DNA of 64,000 nucleotides, taken from contig NZ_CP095053.1 of NCBI RefSeq assembly GCF_022921095.1, forward strand, positions 1,964,501 through 2,028,500. The letters run 5' to 3'. Position 1 is the stretch's first letter. Every line of letters starts with the position of its first letter. Shown here in pieces: positions 37,831 to 46,153 of this stretch. This stretch comes from Hymenobacter aerilatus. GTDB lineage: Bacteria; Bacteroidota; Bacteroidia; Cytophagales; Hymenobacteraceae. The notes beneath the pieces are model-generated. The model was given only the letters and a program-made list of their open reading frames with translations. It was not told the DNA's origin and made no database searches. Position numbers and translations under genes: made by a program.

Positions 37831-38091
37831 ACTACTGGGTGGGTTGGTAAGCTATAACTATTTAGTAAAGATATATCATTTGAGCAAGTATTAGCTAACA
37901 GCTTGCTACAAACACCCTGTCTGTGAAGAGAATATACGGGGCGCGGCGGCTGGGTTGCCGCCTGATCTTCCGCTATTACCCTCTCTGCCTAGTCTTGCTT
38001 CCCGGATTTCGATAAACGCTACCCCCGTAAAATTCACCCTTTAGAGTATGACCGGCGTACAAGGAGAAGTTTTCATTAACCCATTCCGCCC

Positions 38092-38358
38092 ATGTCTTCC
38101 TCTGATACCACTTCCGACTTGTCGCAGCTCATCCGCTATTCCCTTACCATTGATAACCTAAGCGACGAGCAGTCGGTGGGCCGCGCCCGTGCTGCCCTAA
38201 CGGGTCTGACGCTCATCGTAGACCAGATTGAGGCGGGCACGCCGGGGCGGGCGGAGGTAGCCACCATGCACGCTGAGACGCCGGGCACGGATGATATTCG
38301 GCTGGCGCTTCGCGCGGAAGGCTTCGAGTTGCTGGATATATCCCGGCAAGTAGGGTAG
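38092..38358 (+). CDS. Small protein, possibly ferredoxin-fold (HMA-like)
   Basis: An 88-residue product, not firmly recognised. Its alternation of strand and helix (YSLTIDNLSDEQSVGRARAA, then LTLIVDQIEAG, GRAEVATMHAE, DDIRLALRAEGFELLDIS) resembles the beta-alpha-beta-beta-alpha-beta layout of heavy-metal-associated domains. The CxxC metal site is missing, so metal binding is unlikely. It stands alone, followed by the relic of a VIT1-type transporter gene. A link with that lost transporter is conceivable. The start is the ATG at 38092. Confidence 0.62.
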   Translation: MSSSDTTSDLSQLIRYSLTIDNLSDEQSVGRARAALTGLTLIVDQIEAGTPGRAEVATMHAETPGTDDIRLALRAEGFELLDISRQVG

Positions 38359-38431
38359 CCACGCTTTACCCAGCGGCCAGCGGCAGTCGAGGCTTGCCGG
38401 AAATATGGAGCGTAGAATGCTCCTTGTATAA

Positions 38432-38608
38432 CCACCATACCTACGCAGGGGCTGGTCGGCGGCGCTGACGCTGGTTTGCCTGCTGCTGTTTAGCTACTTC
38501 AAGAGTCGGCTGACTGGTCAGCCAACCGCGTGGGGCATTCTCAAAATGGCAGGTACCGGAGCGCTGGCGGCAGCAGCGGCCTTTGGGGTGGCTCGACAGT
38601 TCAGCTAA
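38432..38608 (+). pseudogene. Relic of a VIT1/CCC1-type iron or manganese transporter gene (C-terminal end)
   Basis: A frame with no start codon of its own encodes about 58 residues that match the extreme C-terminus of VIT1/CCC1-family transporters: PPYLRRGWSAALTLVCLLLF, a KSRLTG turn, and the final helix AGTGALAAAAAFGVARQFS before a TAA. A stop lies directly upstream in frame (38429-38431), and no matching upstream part is visible. It is too short for the 60-residue listing threshold. The rest of the gene must have been deleted. The family assignment is by recalled pattern only. Confidence 0.65.
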
Positions 38609-38753
38609 AAGTATTGGTTATTTTCTACGTATACTTACGTACAGTGGAGCTTGCTAGCGTCTGCGTCAGTGGAAAGCTTCATACCTTGCCGGCTCAACGG
38701 GTTGCGTCTTGCTAGTAAAGCAACTCAGCAATACCCCTCATCGTTGTAAGCTC

Positions 38754-39221
38754 ATGCATTTAAATCACATTGTGTACATCAGCCGGGCTGTGCGGCCGCT
38801 CACTGACCAGGATTTGCACGAACTTCTGGAGCAATGCCGCCGTGACAACAATAAGAACCATATCACCGGTATTCTCTTTTACAGCCACGGCAACATTGCT
38901 CAATTGTTTGAGGGTGAACCAGAAGCAACTGAGGCACTGTTCAGCCGCATCAAGCGCGATGGGCGCCACTCGCACGTGCAAAAGCTGGTAGATAAACCCA
39001 TCGATGTGCGGAGCTTTCCGGACTGGCACATGGCCTTTCACCCGTTGGAAAGCGCAGGATTCTCGCAGTTGCAAGGCTTTTTGCTACCCGACCGCGTACC
39101 GGCCCCACCCGATACCCTCACCATTGCCGATGCTATGCTTATAGAGCTGGTGCGCCTGGCTGTTTTTGGCCCGCCTAACACGCCAGCTTTCCCGGCTATG
39201 CCGCGCCCTACCTCCGCCTAG
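38754..39221 (+). CDS. BLUF-domain blue-light photoreceptor
   Basis: A cytoplasmic FAD-binding photoreceptor of 155 residues. The ATG at 38754 fits the BLUF start (MHLNHIVYISRA, photoactive Tyr8); the longer frame adds 15 unlikely residues. The Asn of NNKNHITGILFY and the Gln of GNIAQLFEGE complete the Tyr-Gln-Asn flavin network. The ending of the BLUF core (DWHMAFHPLE) is present. About 55 further residues have no recognised output domain. It lies 75 bases before a PAS-type histidine kinase on the same strand, a possible signalling partner. Confidence 0.93.
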   Translation: MHLNHIVYISRAVRPLTDQDLHELLEQCRRDNNKNHITGILFYSHGNIAQLFEGEPEATEALFSRIKRDGRHSHVQKLVDKPIDVRSFPDWHMAFHPLESAGFSQLQGFLLPDRVPAPPDTLTIADAMLIELVRLAVFGPPNTPAFPAMPRPTSA

Positions 39222-39296
39222 CTGAACCTTTATAGTCCTAATCTGCTTATCTGACGTACTTACTCTACTTTTCGCCACTCCTACCCTGCTCTTTTT

Positions 39297-41162
39297 ATGC
39301 GTGAACAACACCTTCACGCCCTGCTGCACCATTTACCCGCCGGCGTTGCAACCTTAGAGGGTTCCGACCTGCGGTATGGGTATCTGAATAAGGCGATGCA
39401 GGAATTGCTGGGTAAGAGTGTGGCGGAAGGCCAGTGCGTGACCGACCATCCCGGCGTACTCCCTCCCGATCTGGTGGACGTACTGCACCAGGTCTATCGT
39501 ACGGGGACAGCGTACGTTGCCAAGGCCTGCTCCTTGCCTCTACCCGCCCACAATGGTCAGGAAGCCGTATCGCGCTGCTACGATCTGGTACTAGAGCCCG
39601 TGTACGATGATGAGCAGGAGATTACGGGGTTGGTACTGTTCGCCGTGGATGTGACCACCCAGGAAGAAGCCCGGCAACGCGCGCACACCCTGGCCATGGA
39701 AACCCGCCGCCTTGATGCCCGCCTGCGTGTACTGACGGAAACCGTGCCCCAGATTACGTTTTCTCTGGATGCGGCGGGCATCTACGAGTACGTAAGTCCG
39801 CAGTGGTACTACTTCACTGGTCAGCCACCCACTGCTGATTTGAACGCCATTTGGCCGCTGCTGATCCACCCCGATGACCGGCTGCGGGTGCTCTACCAGG
39901 GCGACACAGCCCGCAAGACAGGTACTGGCTGGAGCTATGAGTATCGCTTGCGCCGCCACGATGGGCAATACCGCTGGATGCTGAGCCGCGCGTTGCCTGA
40001 GCTACACGCCCCCGACCGGCCCGTGTTCTGGCACGGCGCCCTTACCGAAGTACACGACCAGCGCGAGCTATCTGATGCCCTGCGCCGGGGTGAGGCCGAG
40101 TTGCGCTTCCTCGCCGATAGTATTCCGGAGCTGATTTGGACAGCCACCGCCGAGGGCTTCATCGACTATTACAATCATTATACGGGTGAGTATTCGGGCC
40201 TGACCAAGGAGGAGTTGGGGCCTACCGGGTGGGTGAATTTGCTGGAGCCGCGCAAGCAGGCCGAGGCAGCCCGACAGTGGGTGCAAAGCGTGGCTACCGG
40301 TGAGCCATTCGAGGGCTTATTCAGAATGCGTCGCCACGATGGACAGTACCGCTGGCACATTATCCGGGCGCGGCAACTGACCGACGAGCGAGGCCCGCGC
40401 TGGTTTGGCGCCTGCACCGATGTAGACGACCAGCACCGCCTGCGCGAGGTACTCCAAGTGCAATACGATGAGCTGGCCCGCACCAACCGCGACTTGGACA
40501 CGTTCGTCTACACGGCTTCGCACGATCTGAAACAGCCGCTCTTCAACCTGCGCGGCTTGTTTGAGGAGCTGCGCCGTAGCGCTACGTTCAACGACCCGGA
40601 GGAGGAGCAGCTCATCTCGATGGTGGATGACTCCTTGCATCAGCTCGACAGTACGTTACAAGAGCTGGCGGCCACAGTACAAGACCAGCGCGGCCTCTCG
40701 GCCCCGGCCGAACAGTTAGACCTACGTCACATCACGGAGGATGTGCTGCTGGGCCTGCGCGCTCAGATTCAGGCTTCTGGGGCTACCGTGCATGTAGAGG
40801 TAGCCGAGGCCCCTACCTTGCTCTACGGCCGGGCCAACCTGCGCTCGGTGCTGCACAATCTGCTCAGCAATGCCCTCAAGTTTGCGCACCCCGAGCGGCT
40901 GCCAGTCATCACACTGCGCAGCTATTTATCGGCGGCTGACCATCCTGTACTAATGGTGCAGGACAATGGCCTTGGCATGCGCGTTCCGAAAGCCTCTTCC
41001 ACTGCTTTCCAACCTTTCACCCGGCAGCATCCACAGGTAGGGGGCTCGGGCGTAGGGCTCTATCTGGTGCAGCGCATTCTCACTTCCCGCGGCGGACGCC
41101 TGGAAGTTGCCAGCACCATCGGCGAGGGTACTACCTTCACGCTGCATTGGTTTGAGGCCTAG
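39297..41162 (+). CDS. Soluble multi-PAS sensor histidine kinase
   Basis: A 621-residue protein without membrane helices. Three PAS-like domains: about 5-120 (GVATLEGSDLRYGYLNKAMQ), about 140-265 (ITFSLDAAGIYEYVSPQWYY) and about 270-395 (DSIPELIWTATAEGFIDYYN), the last two each ending in a PAC-like YRWMLSRAL or YRWHIIRAR repeat. A dimerisation helix with H-box VYTASHDLKQPLFNLRGL follows (H-x-L-K-Q-P type, as in phytochrome-like kinases). The ATPase has NLLSNALKF, DNGLGM and GSGVGLYLVQ. It may receive a signal from the BLUF protein encoded just upstream; no regulator gene is adjacent. Confidence 0.93.
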   Translation: MREQHLHALLHHLPAGVATLEGSDLRYGYLNKAMQELLGKSVAEGQCVTDHPGVLPPDLVDVLHQVYRTGTAYVAKACSLPLPAHNGQEAVSRCYDLVLEPVYDDEQEITGLVLFAVDVTTQEEARQRAHTLAMETRRLDARLRVLTETVPQITFSLDAAGIYEYVSPQWYYFTGQPPTADLNAIWPLLIHPDDRLRVLYQGDTARKTGTGWSYEYRLRRHDGQYRWMLSRALPELHAPDRPVFWHGALTEVHDQRELSDALRRGEAELRFLADSIPELIWTATAEGFIDYYNHYTGEYSGLTKEELGPTGWVNLLEPRKQAEAARQWVQSVATGEPFEGLFRMRRHDGQYRWHIIRARQLTDERGPRWFGACTDVDDQHRLREVLQVQYDELARTNRDLDTFVYTASHDLKQPLFNLRGLFEELRRSATFNDPEEEQLISMVDDSLHQLDSTLQELAATVQDQRGLSAPAEQLDLRHITEDVLLGLRAQIQASGATVHVEVAEAPTLLYGRANLRSVLHNLLSNALKFAHPERLPVITLRSYLSAADHPVLMVQDNGLGMRVPKASSTAFQPFTRQHPQVGGSGVGLYLVQRILTSRGGRLEVASTIGEGTTFTLHWFEA

Positions 41163-41233
41163 CGGCCCGTACGCCGCTTGTCGCGGTCTTCAGTGCTACC
41201 CTACCCCTACCCCCAGCGGGTGACGACTGGCTG

Positions 41234-42459
41234 CTAATTGCGCACGGCAATCAAAAGTCCTAGCTCTTTGTAGCGCATATTGAAGCGCTTGGCAATGGTG
41301 GCATTGGTGAGGGAGCCCCGGTAGATATACACCCCCGAGCGGAAATGCTCGTTGCTGAACAGCACTTCGTTGATGCCGCCGTTCTGGCTGATTTCCTGCA
41401 TAATGGGTGTGAAGATGTTGCTCAGCGCATTGGTGGCCGTGCGTGGCACCCGCGAGGCAATATTGGGCACACAGTAGTGAATCACGTCGTATTTACGGAA
41501 CACCGGCTTGTTGTGCGTGGTGACTTCCGAAGTTTCAAAGCAACCGCCCTGGTCAATGCTCACATCAATAACCACCGAGCCGGGCGCCATCGTCGCAATC
41601 ATGCTCTCGGGCACCATAAACGGCACGCGCCCTTCCTCGGCGTTGAGGGCTCCAATCACCACGTCGGCGCGGCGAATTTGCTGGCTGAGGGCAAACGTAT
41701 CGAGGGTGCTGGTGTAGAGCTGCGTACCCAGGTTTTCCTTCAAGCGACGCAGCTTATAAAGATGGTTGTCGAACACTTTCACCTCGGCACCCAGACCGGT
41801 AGCGGCACGGGCTGCATACTCAGCTACGGTACCGGCGCCCAAAATCACCACCTGCGACGGCGGCACGCCTGTAATGCCGCCTAGAATTACACCCTTGCCC
41901 TCATTGGAGCGTGCCAAATACTCGGCCGCCACCAGCATCACGGTAGAGCCCGCAATTTCGGACATGGCCCGCACTACCGGCCGCGCCCCGAGGGGTCCTT
42001 GATCAACTCGAAGCTGATGGCATTGATTTTCTTACGCAGCAACGCCGTGATATACTCCGCCGACAACGACCCAAACTGCAAGGCCGAAATCAGCGTCTGG
42101 CCGTGGCGCAGCAGTTCCACTTCTTCCAGGGTAGGCGGGGCTACCTTCAGCACAATATCCGCTTCGTATACTTCTTTGGCCGAGTAGGCAATGGTGCCGC
42201 CCGCCTCGGAGTAGTCGTGGTCGGAGTACTTGCTGGGCTCACCGGCCCCACTCTCAATCATCACGTCATGGCCGCCTTCTACTAAGTGCTTCACGGCCTC
42301 GGGCGTGAGGCAAATGCGATTTTCTTGCAACGACGACTCCCGGGGCAAGCCAATGAAGAGCTTGCGGCGGCGGGTTTCGATGGCCAGCATCGACTCCTGC
42401 GTGAAGTAGGCGCGGCTCGCAGCCAGCGACTCAAATCCGGGGGGAACGGCTTCGGGCAT
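41234..42459 (-). pseudogene. ald: Alanine dehydrogenase, split by a one-base frameshift
   Basis: NAD-dependent L-alanine dehydrogenase in two frames: an N-terminal part (42459 to 41974, ending FELIKDPSGRGR and TAG) and a C-terminal part (to 41234) with MSEIAGSTVMLVAAEYL, the Rossmann motif VVILGAGTVAEYAAR, VVIDVSIDQGGCFETS and THNKPVFRKYDVIHYCVPN. The combined length of about 408 residues is near the family norm, slightly long by an N-terminal extension. Adding one G to the GGGG run at 41986-41989 gives S-G-A-R-P-V-V-R-A-M-S-E, the expected family sequence. Either the gene is inactive or the base was miscalled. It would interconvert alanine and pyruvate in the cytoplasm. Confidence 0.88.
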
Positions 42460-42465
42460 TTGTTT

Positions 42466-42576
42466 TTAATTAAAAATTAAGAATTAAGAGTTAAAAATTT
42501 GTTTGCTGCCATTCCATCCTTATTCTTCCAGATGGTTGTAGACGGCTTTTAATTTTTAATTCTTAATTTTTAATTC
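42466..42576. repeat. AT-rich inverted repeat (AATTAAGAATTAAAAATT type)
   Basis: Left arm 42466-42499 and right arm 42547-42576 are near-perfect complements built of AATTAAAAATTAAGAATTAA words, around a normal-composition spacer of about 47 bases. The right arm reaches into the 3' end of tsaE. A weak relative lies at 30247-30265 (AATTAAGAATTAGAGATTGA) just upstream of acs. Confidence 0.85.
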
Positions 42577-42987
42577 TCGGGAAGAGGGTCCGGTAACGGT
42601 AAGGGTAAGGAGAAGATGATCTGTCGGCAGCAATTCGGCTACGCGGCTCGGCCATTCTATCAGGCAAAGATAACCCGAATCGAAGTATTCCTGTGCGCCC
42701 ATGTGTACAGCTTCCTGCGGGTCGTTGAGGCGGTAGAAATCGAAGTGGTAGATGGGCTGATTCTGGGCGTCGCGGTATTCGTTGACCAACGAGAAGGTAG
42801 GCGAACTGACCTCCTCTGCCGGCACGCCCAGACTTTCGCACAACGCCTTGATGAAGGTGGTTTTGCCCGCTCCCATCTCCCCCTCAAAGCATAGGACAGT
42901 GGCCGTGCCCAGATGCTGGCGCAGCGCGGCCGCCGCTTCGGGTAGGGCCGCCAGCGAAGAAATAACGATGGGGTGTTCTTGTGCCAT
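42556..42987 (-). CDS. tsaE: tRNA threonylcarbamoyladenosine biosynthesis ATPase TsaE
   Basis: Small ATPase of the complex (TsaB-TsaD-TsaE) that makes t6A37 in tRNAs reading ANN codons. The product has 143 residues from the ATG at 42987 (MAQEHPIVISS); the longer frame, starting at 43122, adds non-conserved sequence. The P-loop is GEMGAGKTTF, the Thr/Ser switch region SSPTFSLVNEY, and the Walker B-like part YHFDFYRLNDP. The family motif LCLIEWPSRVAELLP is present. The 3' end overlaps the right arm of an AT-rich inverted repeat, so its last codons (ELKIKN) lie in the repeat. It is convergent with nothing; ald is downstream on the same strand. Confidence 0.94.
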   Translation of the reverse strand: MAQEHPIVISSLAALPEAAAALRQHLGTATVLCFEGEMGAGKTTFIKALCESLGVPAEEVSSPTFSLVNEYRDAQNQPIYHFDFYRLNDPQEAVHMGAQEYFDSGYLCLIEWPSRVAELLPTDHLLLTLTVTGPSSRELKIKN

Positions 42988-43211
42988 GGCGAAAACTAAA
43001 AGTGGCGCAAGTTCCGAAAGTTTTGGCGGAGTAGAAATGCCAAGGACGTTGCACCTCAGTGCGACCAAGGAGGGAAATTTCACGTGCCTCCACCAATTTC
43101 CGACGGTGTTACAGCCTACCAATGCACGCGCAACTTCTTCACACGGCCAATGGAATGTGCAACGAATAGTTTATCGTAGCTTTCATACCTCCTCCACACT
43201 ACGCCTGTTCT

Positions 43212-44363
43212 ATGCGCAAACCCTACCCCCTGCTGCTACTGTTAGTACCCGTACTGGCTTGCTCTCAACTGCCTACCAGTACCACTGCCACCACCTACTA
43301 CCCCGGCCGGGGCAACGCCTGGAAAACCCGCGCCCCTGCGGAAGTAGGCATGAACGCGGCCCGGCTGGAAGAAGCCGTCGAGTTCGCCAAAACCCAGGAA
43401 ACCACCCAGATTGCGTCGGATTTTAGTAATCAGGCCGAAATCTTTGGGACGCCGCTGGGGCCGCTACCGCCCGGCCGCGCTGCCACCAATGGCCTGGTTC
43501 TGCGCCATGGCTACATTGTGGCCGAGTGGGGCAACACCCAGCGCCCCGATCCTACCTACAGCGTGGCCAAAAGCATGCTCTCCACGGTGCTGGGCATTAC
43601 GCTGGATAAAGGAATGATTAAGGACATCCACGACCCGGTGGCGCAGTACGTGCCCGACGGCGGCTACGCATCGGCGCACAACCAGCCCATCACCTGGGAG
43701 CAGCACGCCCGCCAAACCAGCGAGTGGGAAGGCGAGTTATGGGGCAAAAACGCCGATTTTATCGGGCACGAGGCCTTTGGCAAGGGTGAGCGGAAGCCCC
43801 GCACACTGCAAGCGCCCGGCACCTATTGGGAATACAACGATGTGCGCATCAACCGCTTCTCACTCTCCTTGCTCACGCTCTGGCAAAAGCCCCTACCCCA
43901 GGTGGTGAAGGAGCAGATTATGGACCCCATCGGCGCGTCGGACACGTGGCAGTATCTGCCTTATTTCAACTCGATGGCCGTAATACATGGTCGGCCCCTA
44001 CCCTCGGTGAGCGGCGGCACGCGCTGGGGCGCGGGCCTGTGGATCAGTGCCCGCGACGAGGCCCGTTTTGGTTACCTCATGCTGCGCCAGGGCCAGTGGG
44101 GCACCCGCCAGATCGTGTCGCGCGACTGGGTGCGCCAGGCCACTACCCGCGGCCCCATCGGCCCTGACTACGGCTACCTTTGGTGGCTGAATACCGAGCA
44201 AAAAGCCTGGCCCCACGCCCCGGCTACCAGCTTTGCGGCCCTGGGTGCCGGCTCTAATACCATCTGGATTGACCCCGAGCACGACATCGTGCTTGTGTGG
44301 CGCTGGCACAATGGGAATCCGGATGAGCTGATTAAGCGGGTGCTGGCAGCGGTAGAAAAGTGA
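43212..44363 (+). CDS. Lipoprotein serine hydrolase, class C beta-lactamase fold
   Basis: A 383-residue exported protein of the beta-lactamase/D-Ala carboxypeptidase family, with a lipobox (VLAC) after a short signal peptide. The catalytic SxxK is Ser117-Val-Ala-Lys120 in YSVAKSML. The YxN-like motif lies in YWEYNDVRIN. A likely third motif is the HNG near the C-terminus (RWHNGNPDEL). Many such proteins are esterases or peptidases of unknown substrate, not resistance enzymes. It faces tsaE with 224 bases between, and is followed by a chimeric palindromic repeat. Confidence 0.9.
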   Translation: MRKPYPLLLLLVPVLACSQLPTSTTATTYYPGRGNAWKTRAPAEVGMNAARLEEAVEFAKTQETTQIASDFSNQAEIFGTPLGPLPPGRAATNGLVLRHGYIVAEWGNTQRPDPTYSVAKSMLSTVLGITLDKGMIKDIHDPVAQYVPDGGYASAHNQPITWEQHARQTSEWEGELWGKNADFIGHEAFGKGERKPRTLQAPGTYWEYNDVRINRFSLSLLTLWQKPLPQVVKEQIMDPIGASDTWQYLPYFNSMAVIHGRPLPSVSGGTRWGAGLWISARDEARFGYLMLRQGQWGTRQIVSRDWVRQATTRGPIGPDYGYLWWLNTEQKAWPHAPATSFAALGAGSNTIWIDPEHDIVLVWRWHNGNPDELIKRVLAAVEK

Positions 44364-44379
44364 GGTAGTAGTTTCTCAT

Positions 44380-44493
44380 CTGTCATCCTGAGCAGCGCGA
44401 AGAACCTTCTCACGCGTAAACGAGTCGTTGGTACGCTTATCGTTCTCATGTGATAGGGTCCTTCGCAAGCGGACGCCAGATAGAGGATGACAG
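44380..44493. repeat. Dispersed palindromic element, copy G, chimeric
   Basis: The left arm CTGTCATCCTGAGCAGCGCG plus AAGAACCTTCTCAC is of the copy A/F type. The right arm GGTCCTTCGCAAGCGGACGC plus CAGATAGAGGATGACAG carries the GCGGACGCCAGATAGAG insert otherwise seen only in copy D. The arms therefore pair only at the ends and near the CCTT. It lies between the serine hydrolase and aminotransferase genes. Confidence 0.88.
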
Positions 44494-44579
44494 GGCTGGT
44501 TCTCATATTCTAGCTAACTCCCAATTACCTGCATCGTACCTTCGCAGTAAGTACCCCATCACCCCCAACTACCCGCACA

Positions 44580-45836
44580 ATGCAAGTTTCCCGCATGGCC
44601 GGCAGCCTTATCGGCTCCGAAATCATCAAGATCGGCAACGAAGTAAACGATATGATTCGCAAGGGGGAGCAGATTTGCAACCTCACCATTGGCGACTTCA
44701 CCCCCAGCATCTTCCCTATTCCGGAGCAGCTGCGCGATGCTATTACGGACGCCTACGCGGCCGGCCACACCAACTACCCACCCGCCAACGGCACGTTGGA
44801 TCTGCGCACCGCTGCCGCCGACTTCTTGCACCAGCGTCTGCATCTGGACTACTCACCCAACGATTTGCTGGTGGCTGGCGGCTCGCGGCCGCTCATCTAC
44901 GCCACCTACTTGGCCCTGGTAGACCCTGGCGACAAAGTAGTGTTTCCTACTCCTTCCTGGAACAACAACCACTACTGCCACCTCTCCGGCGCCGAGGCAA
45001 TAGCAGTGGAAACCCTACCCGAAAACAACTTTATGCCTACCGCCGCCGAGCTGGCCCCGCACCTGTCGGGCGCTACCTTGCTGGCGCTTTGCTCCCCGCT
45101 GAACCCCACGGGCACCATGTTCACCCGCGACGGCCTGCTGGAAATCTGCGACCTGGTAGTAGCCGAAAACCAGCGGCGCCAACCCGGCGAGAAGCCGCTC
45201 TACCTGCTCTACGACCAGATTTACTGGATGCTGACCTTCGGTGACGCTCAGCACTTCGACCCAGTGAGCCTGCGCCCCGAGCTGCGCGACTACACTCTCT
45301 ACATCGATGGCATCTCGAAGTGCCTGGCTGCCACCGGCGTGCGCGTGGGCTATGCCTTTGGGCCAGCAGTGGTAATTGACAAGATGAAGGCTATCCTGGG
45401 CCACGTAGGCGCCTGGGCCCCCAAAGCGGAGCAAATGGCCACCGCCGCCTACCTCGCCAACGACGCGGCCGTGGATGCCTTTATTCCCGCATTCAAAGAC
45501 AAGCTTCAGCAGAGCCTACAGGCCCTGTACAACGGCTTACAGGCGCTGAAAGCGCAGGGCTACCCCGTAGATGCCATTGTGCCGATGGGTGCTATCTACC
45601 TCACGGCCAAGCTCGACGTATTAGGCAAAACCACGCCGGATGGGCAGCAGCTCAGCACGACGAAAGAATTGACTTCCTACCTAATCAGCGAGGCACGCTT
45701 GGCGCTGGTACCATTCAGCGCGTTTGGCACCAACGAGACGGACCCGTGGTTCCGCATGTCGGTAGGCGGGGCCTCGCTGGAGTCAATTGAGGCGGCATTG
45801 CCGCGGCTGCGCGCCGCCTTGGATGCACTTCAATAA
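44580..45836 (+). CDS. PLP-dependent class I/II aminotransferase
   Basis: A 418-residue cytoplasmic fold-type I aminotransferase, aspartate-aminotransferase-like. Seen: FTPSIFPIPEQLRDAITDAY and the substrate-loop YPPANGTLDLR, the PLP phosphate-binding region GGSRPLIYATYLAL, LCSPLNPTGTMF with the conserved Asn, the Tyr of YDQIYWMLTF, and the Schiff-base lysine in DGISKCLAATGVRVGY. The C-terminal Arg lies in DPWFRMSVGG. A near-consensus promoter box TACCTTCG is at 44537-44544. The donor/acceptor pair cannot be read from the sequence. It is a single gene ending in a strong hairpin. Confidence 0.93.
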   Translation: MQVSRMAGSLIGSEIIKIGNEVNDMIRKGEQICNLTIGDFTPSIFPIPEQLRDAITDAYAAGHTNYPPANGTLDLRTAAADFLHQRLHLDYSPNDLLVAGGSRPLIYATYLALVDPGDKVVFPTPSWNNNHYCHLSGAEAIAVETLPENNFMPTAAELAPHLSGATLLALCSPLNPTGTMFTRDGLLEICDLVVAENQRRQPGEKPLYLLYDQIYWMLTFGDAQHFDPVSLRPELRDYTLYIDGISKCLAATGVRVGYAFGPAVVIDKMKAILGHVGAWAPKAEQMATAAYLANDAAVDAFIPAFKDKLQQSLQALYNGLQALKAQGYPVDAIVPMGAIYLTAKLDVLGKTTPDGQQLSTTKELTSYLISEARLALVPFSAFGTNETDPWFRMSVGGASLESIEAALPRLRAALDALQ

Positions 45837-46153
45837 GAAGCGCTCTGACGCTTTCCGGCCCGGTGCCGGCGGACTTCTCCCCTAGCGGAGCGCCGCCTGC
45901 ACCGGGCCAATTTCGTTTTATGGACGATTAGCTGTATAATAGGGTGGGATTATACTTTTATCAATAAAAACATACATAAGTTGTATGATTTTACTTTTTA
46001 ATAGCATAGTCTTGTAATTCCGTTGCGTTGCAAAGTAGCAGTTACTGCCTTGTATTTGCTCACTTTCCGGATCGGCTCTGCGCTGCGTTCTGCTCTACCT
46101 GATTTTATTGCAATACCCGTGCTTTATTCCATTACCCGAACACCATCTCTTTC
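45837..46153. other. Intergenic region with terminator and AT-rich promoter zone
   Basis: 317 bases. After the terminator at 45857 the sequence turns AT-rich (about 45915-46020) and probably holds the promoter of the TonB-dependent receptor gene; TACTTTTA at 45953-45960 is one base off the -7 consensus. No open frame is supported. Confidence 0.55.
45857..45908 (+). terminator. Rho-independent terminator
   Basis: Stem GGCCCGGTG(C)CGGCGG / CCGCC(TG)CACCGGGCC with a 20-base loop, followed by AATTTCGTTTT. It lies 20 bases after the aminotransferase gene. Confidence 0.82.
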
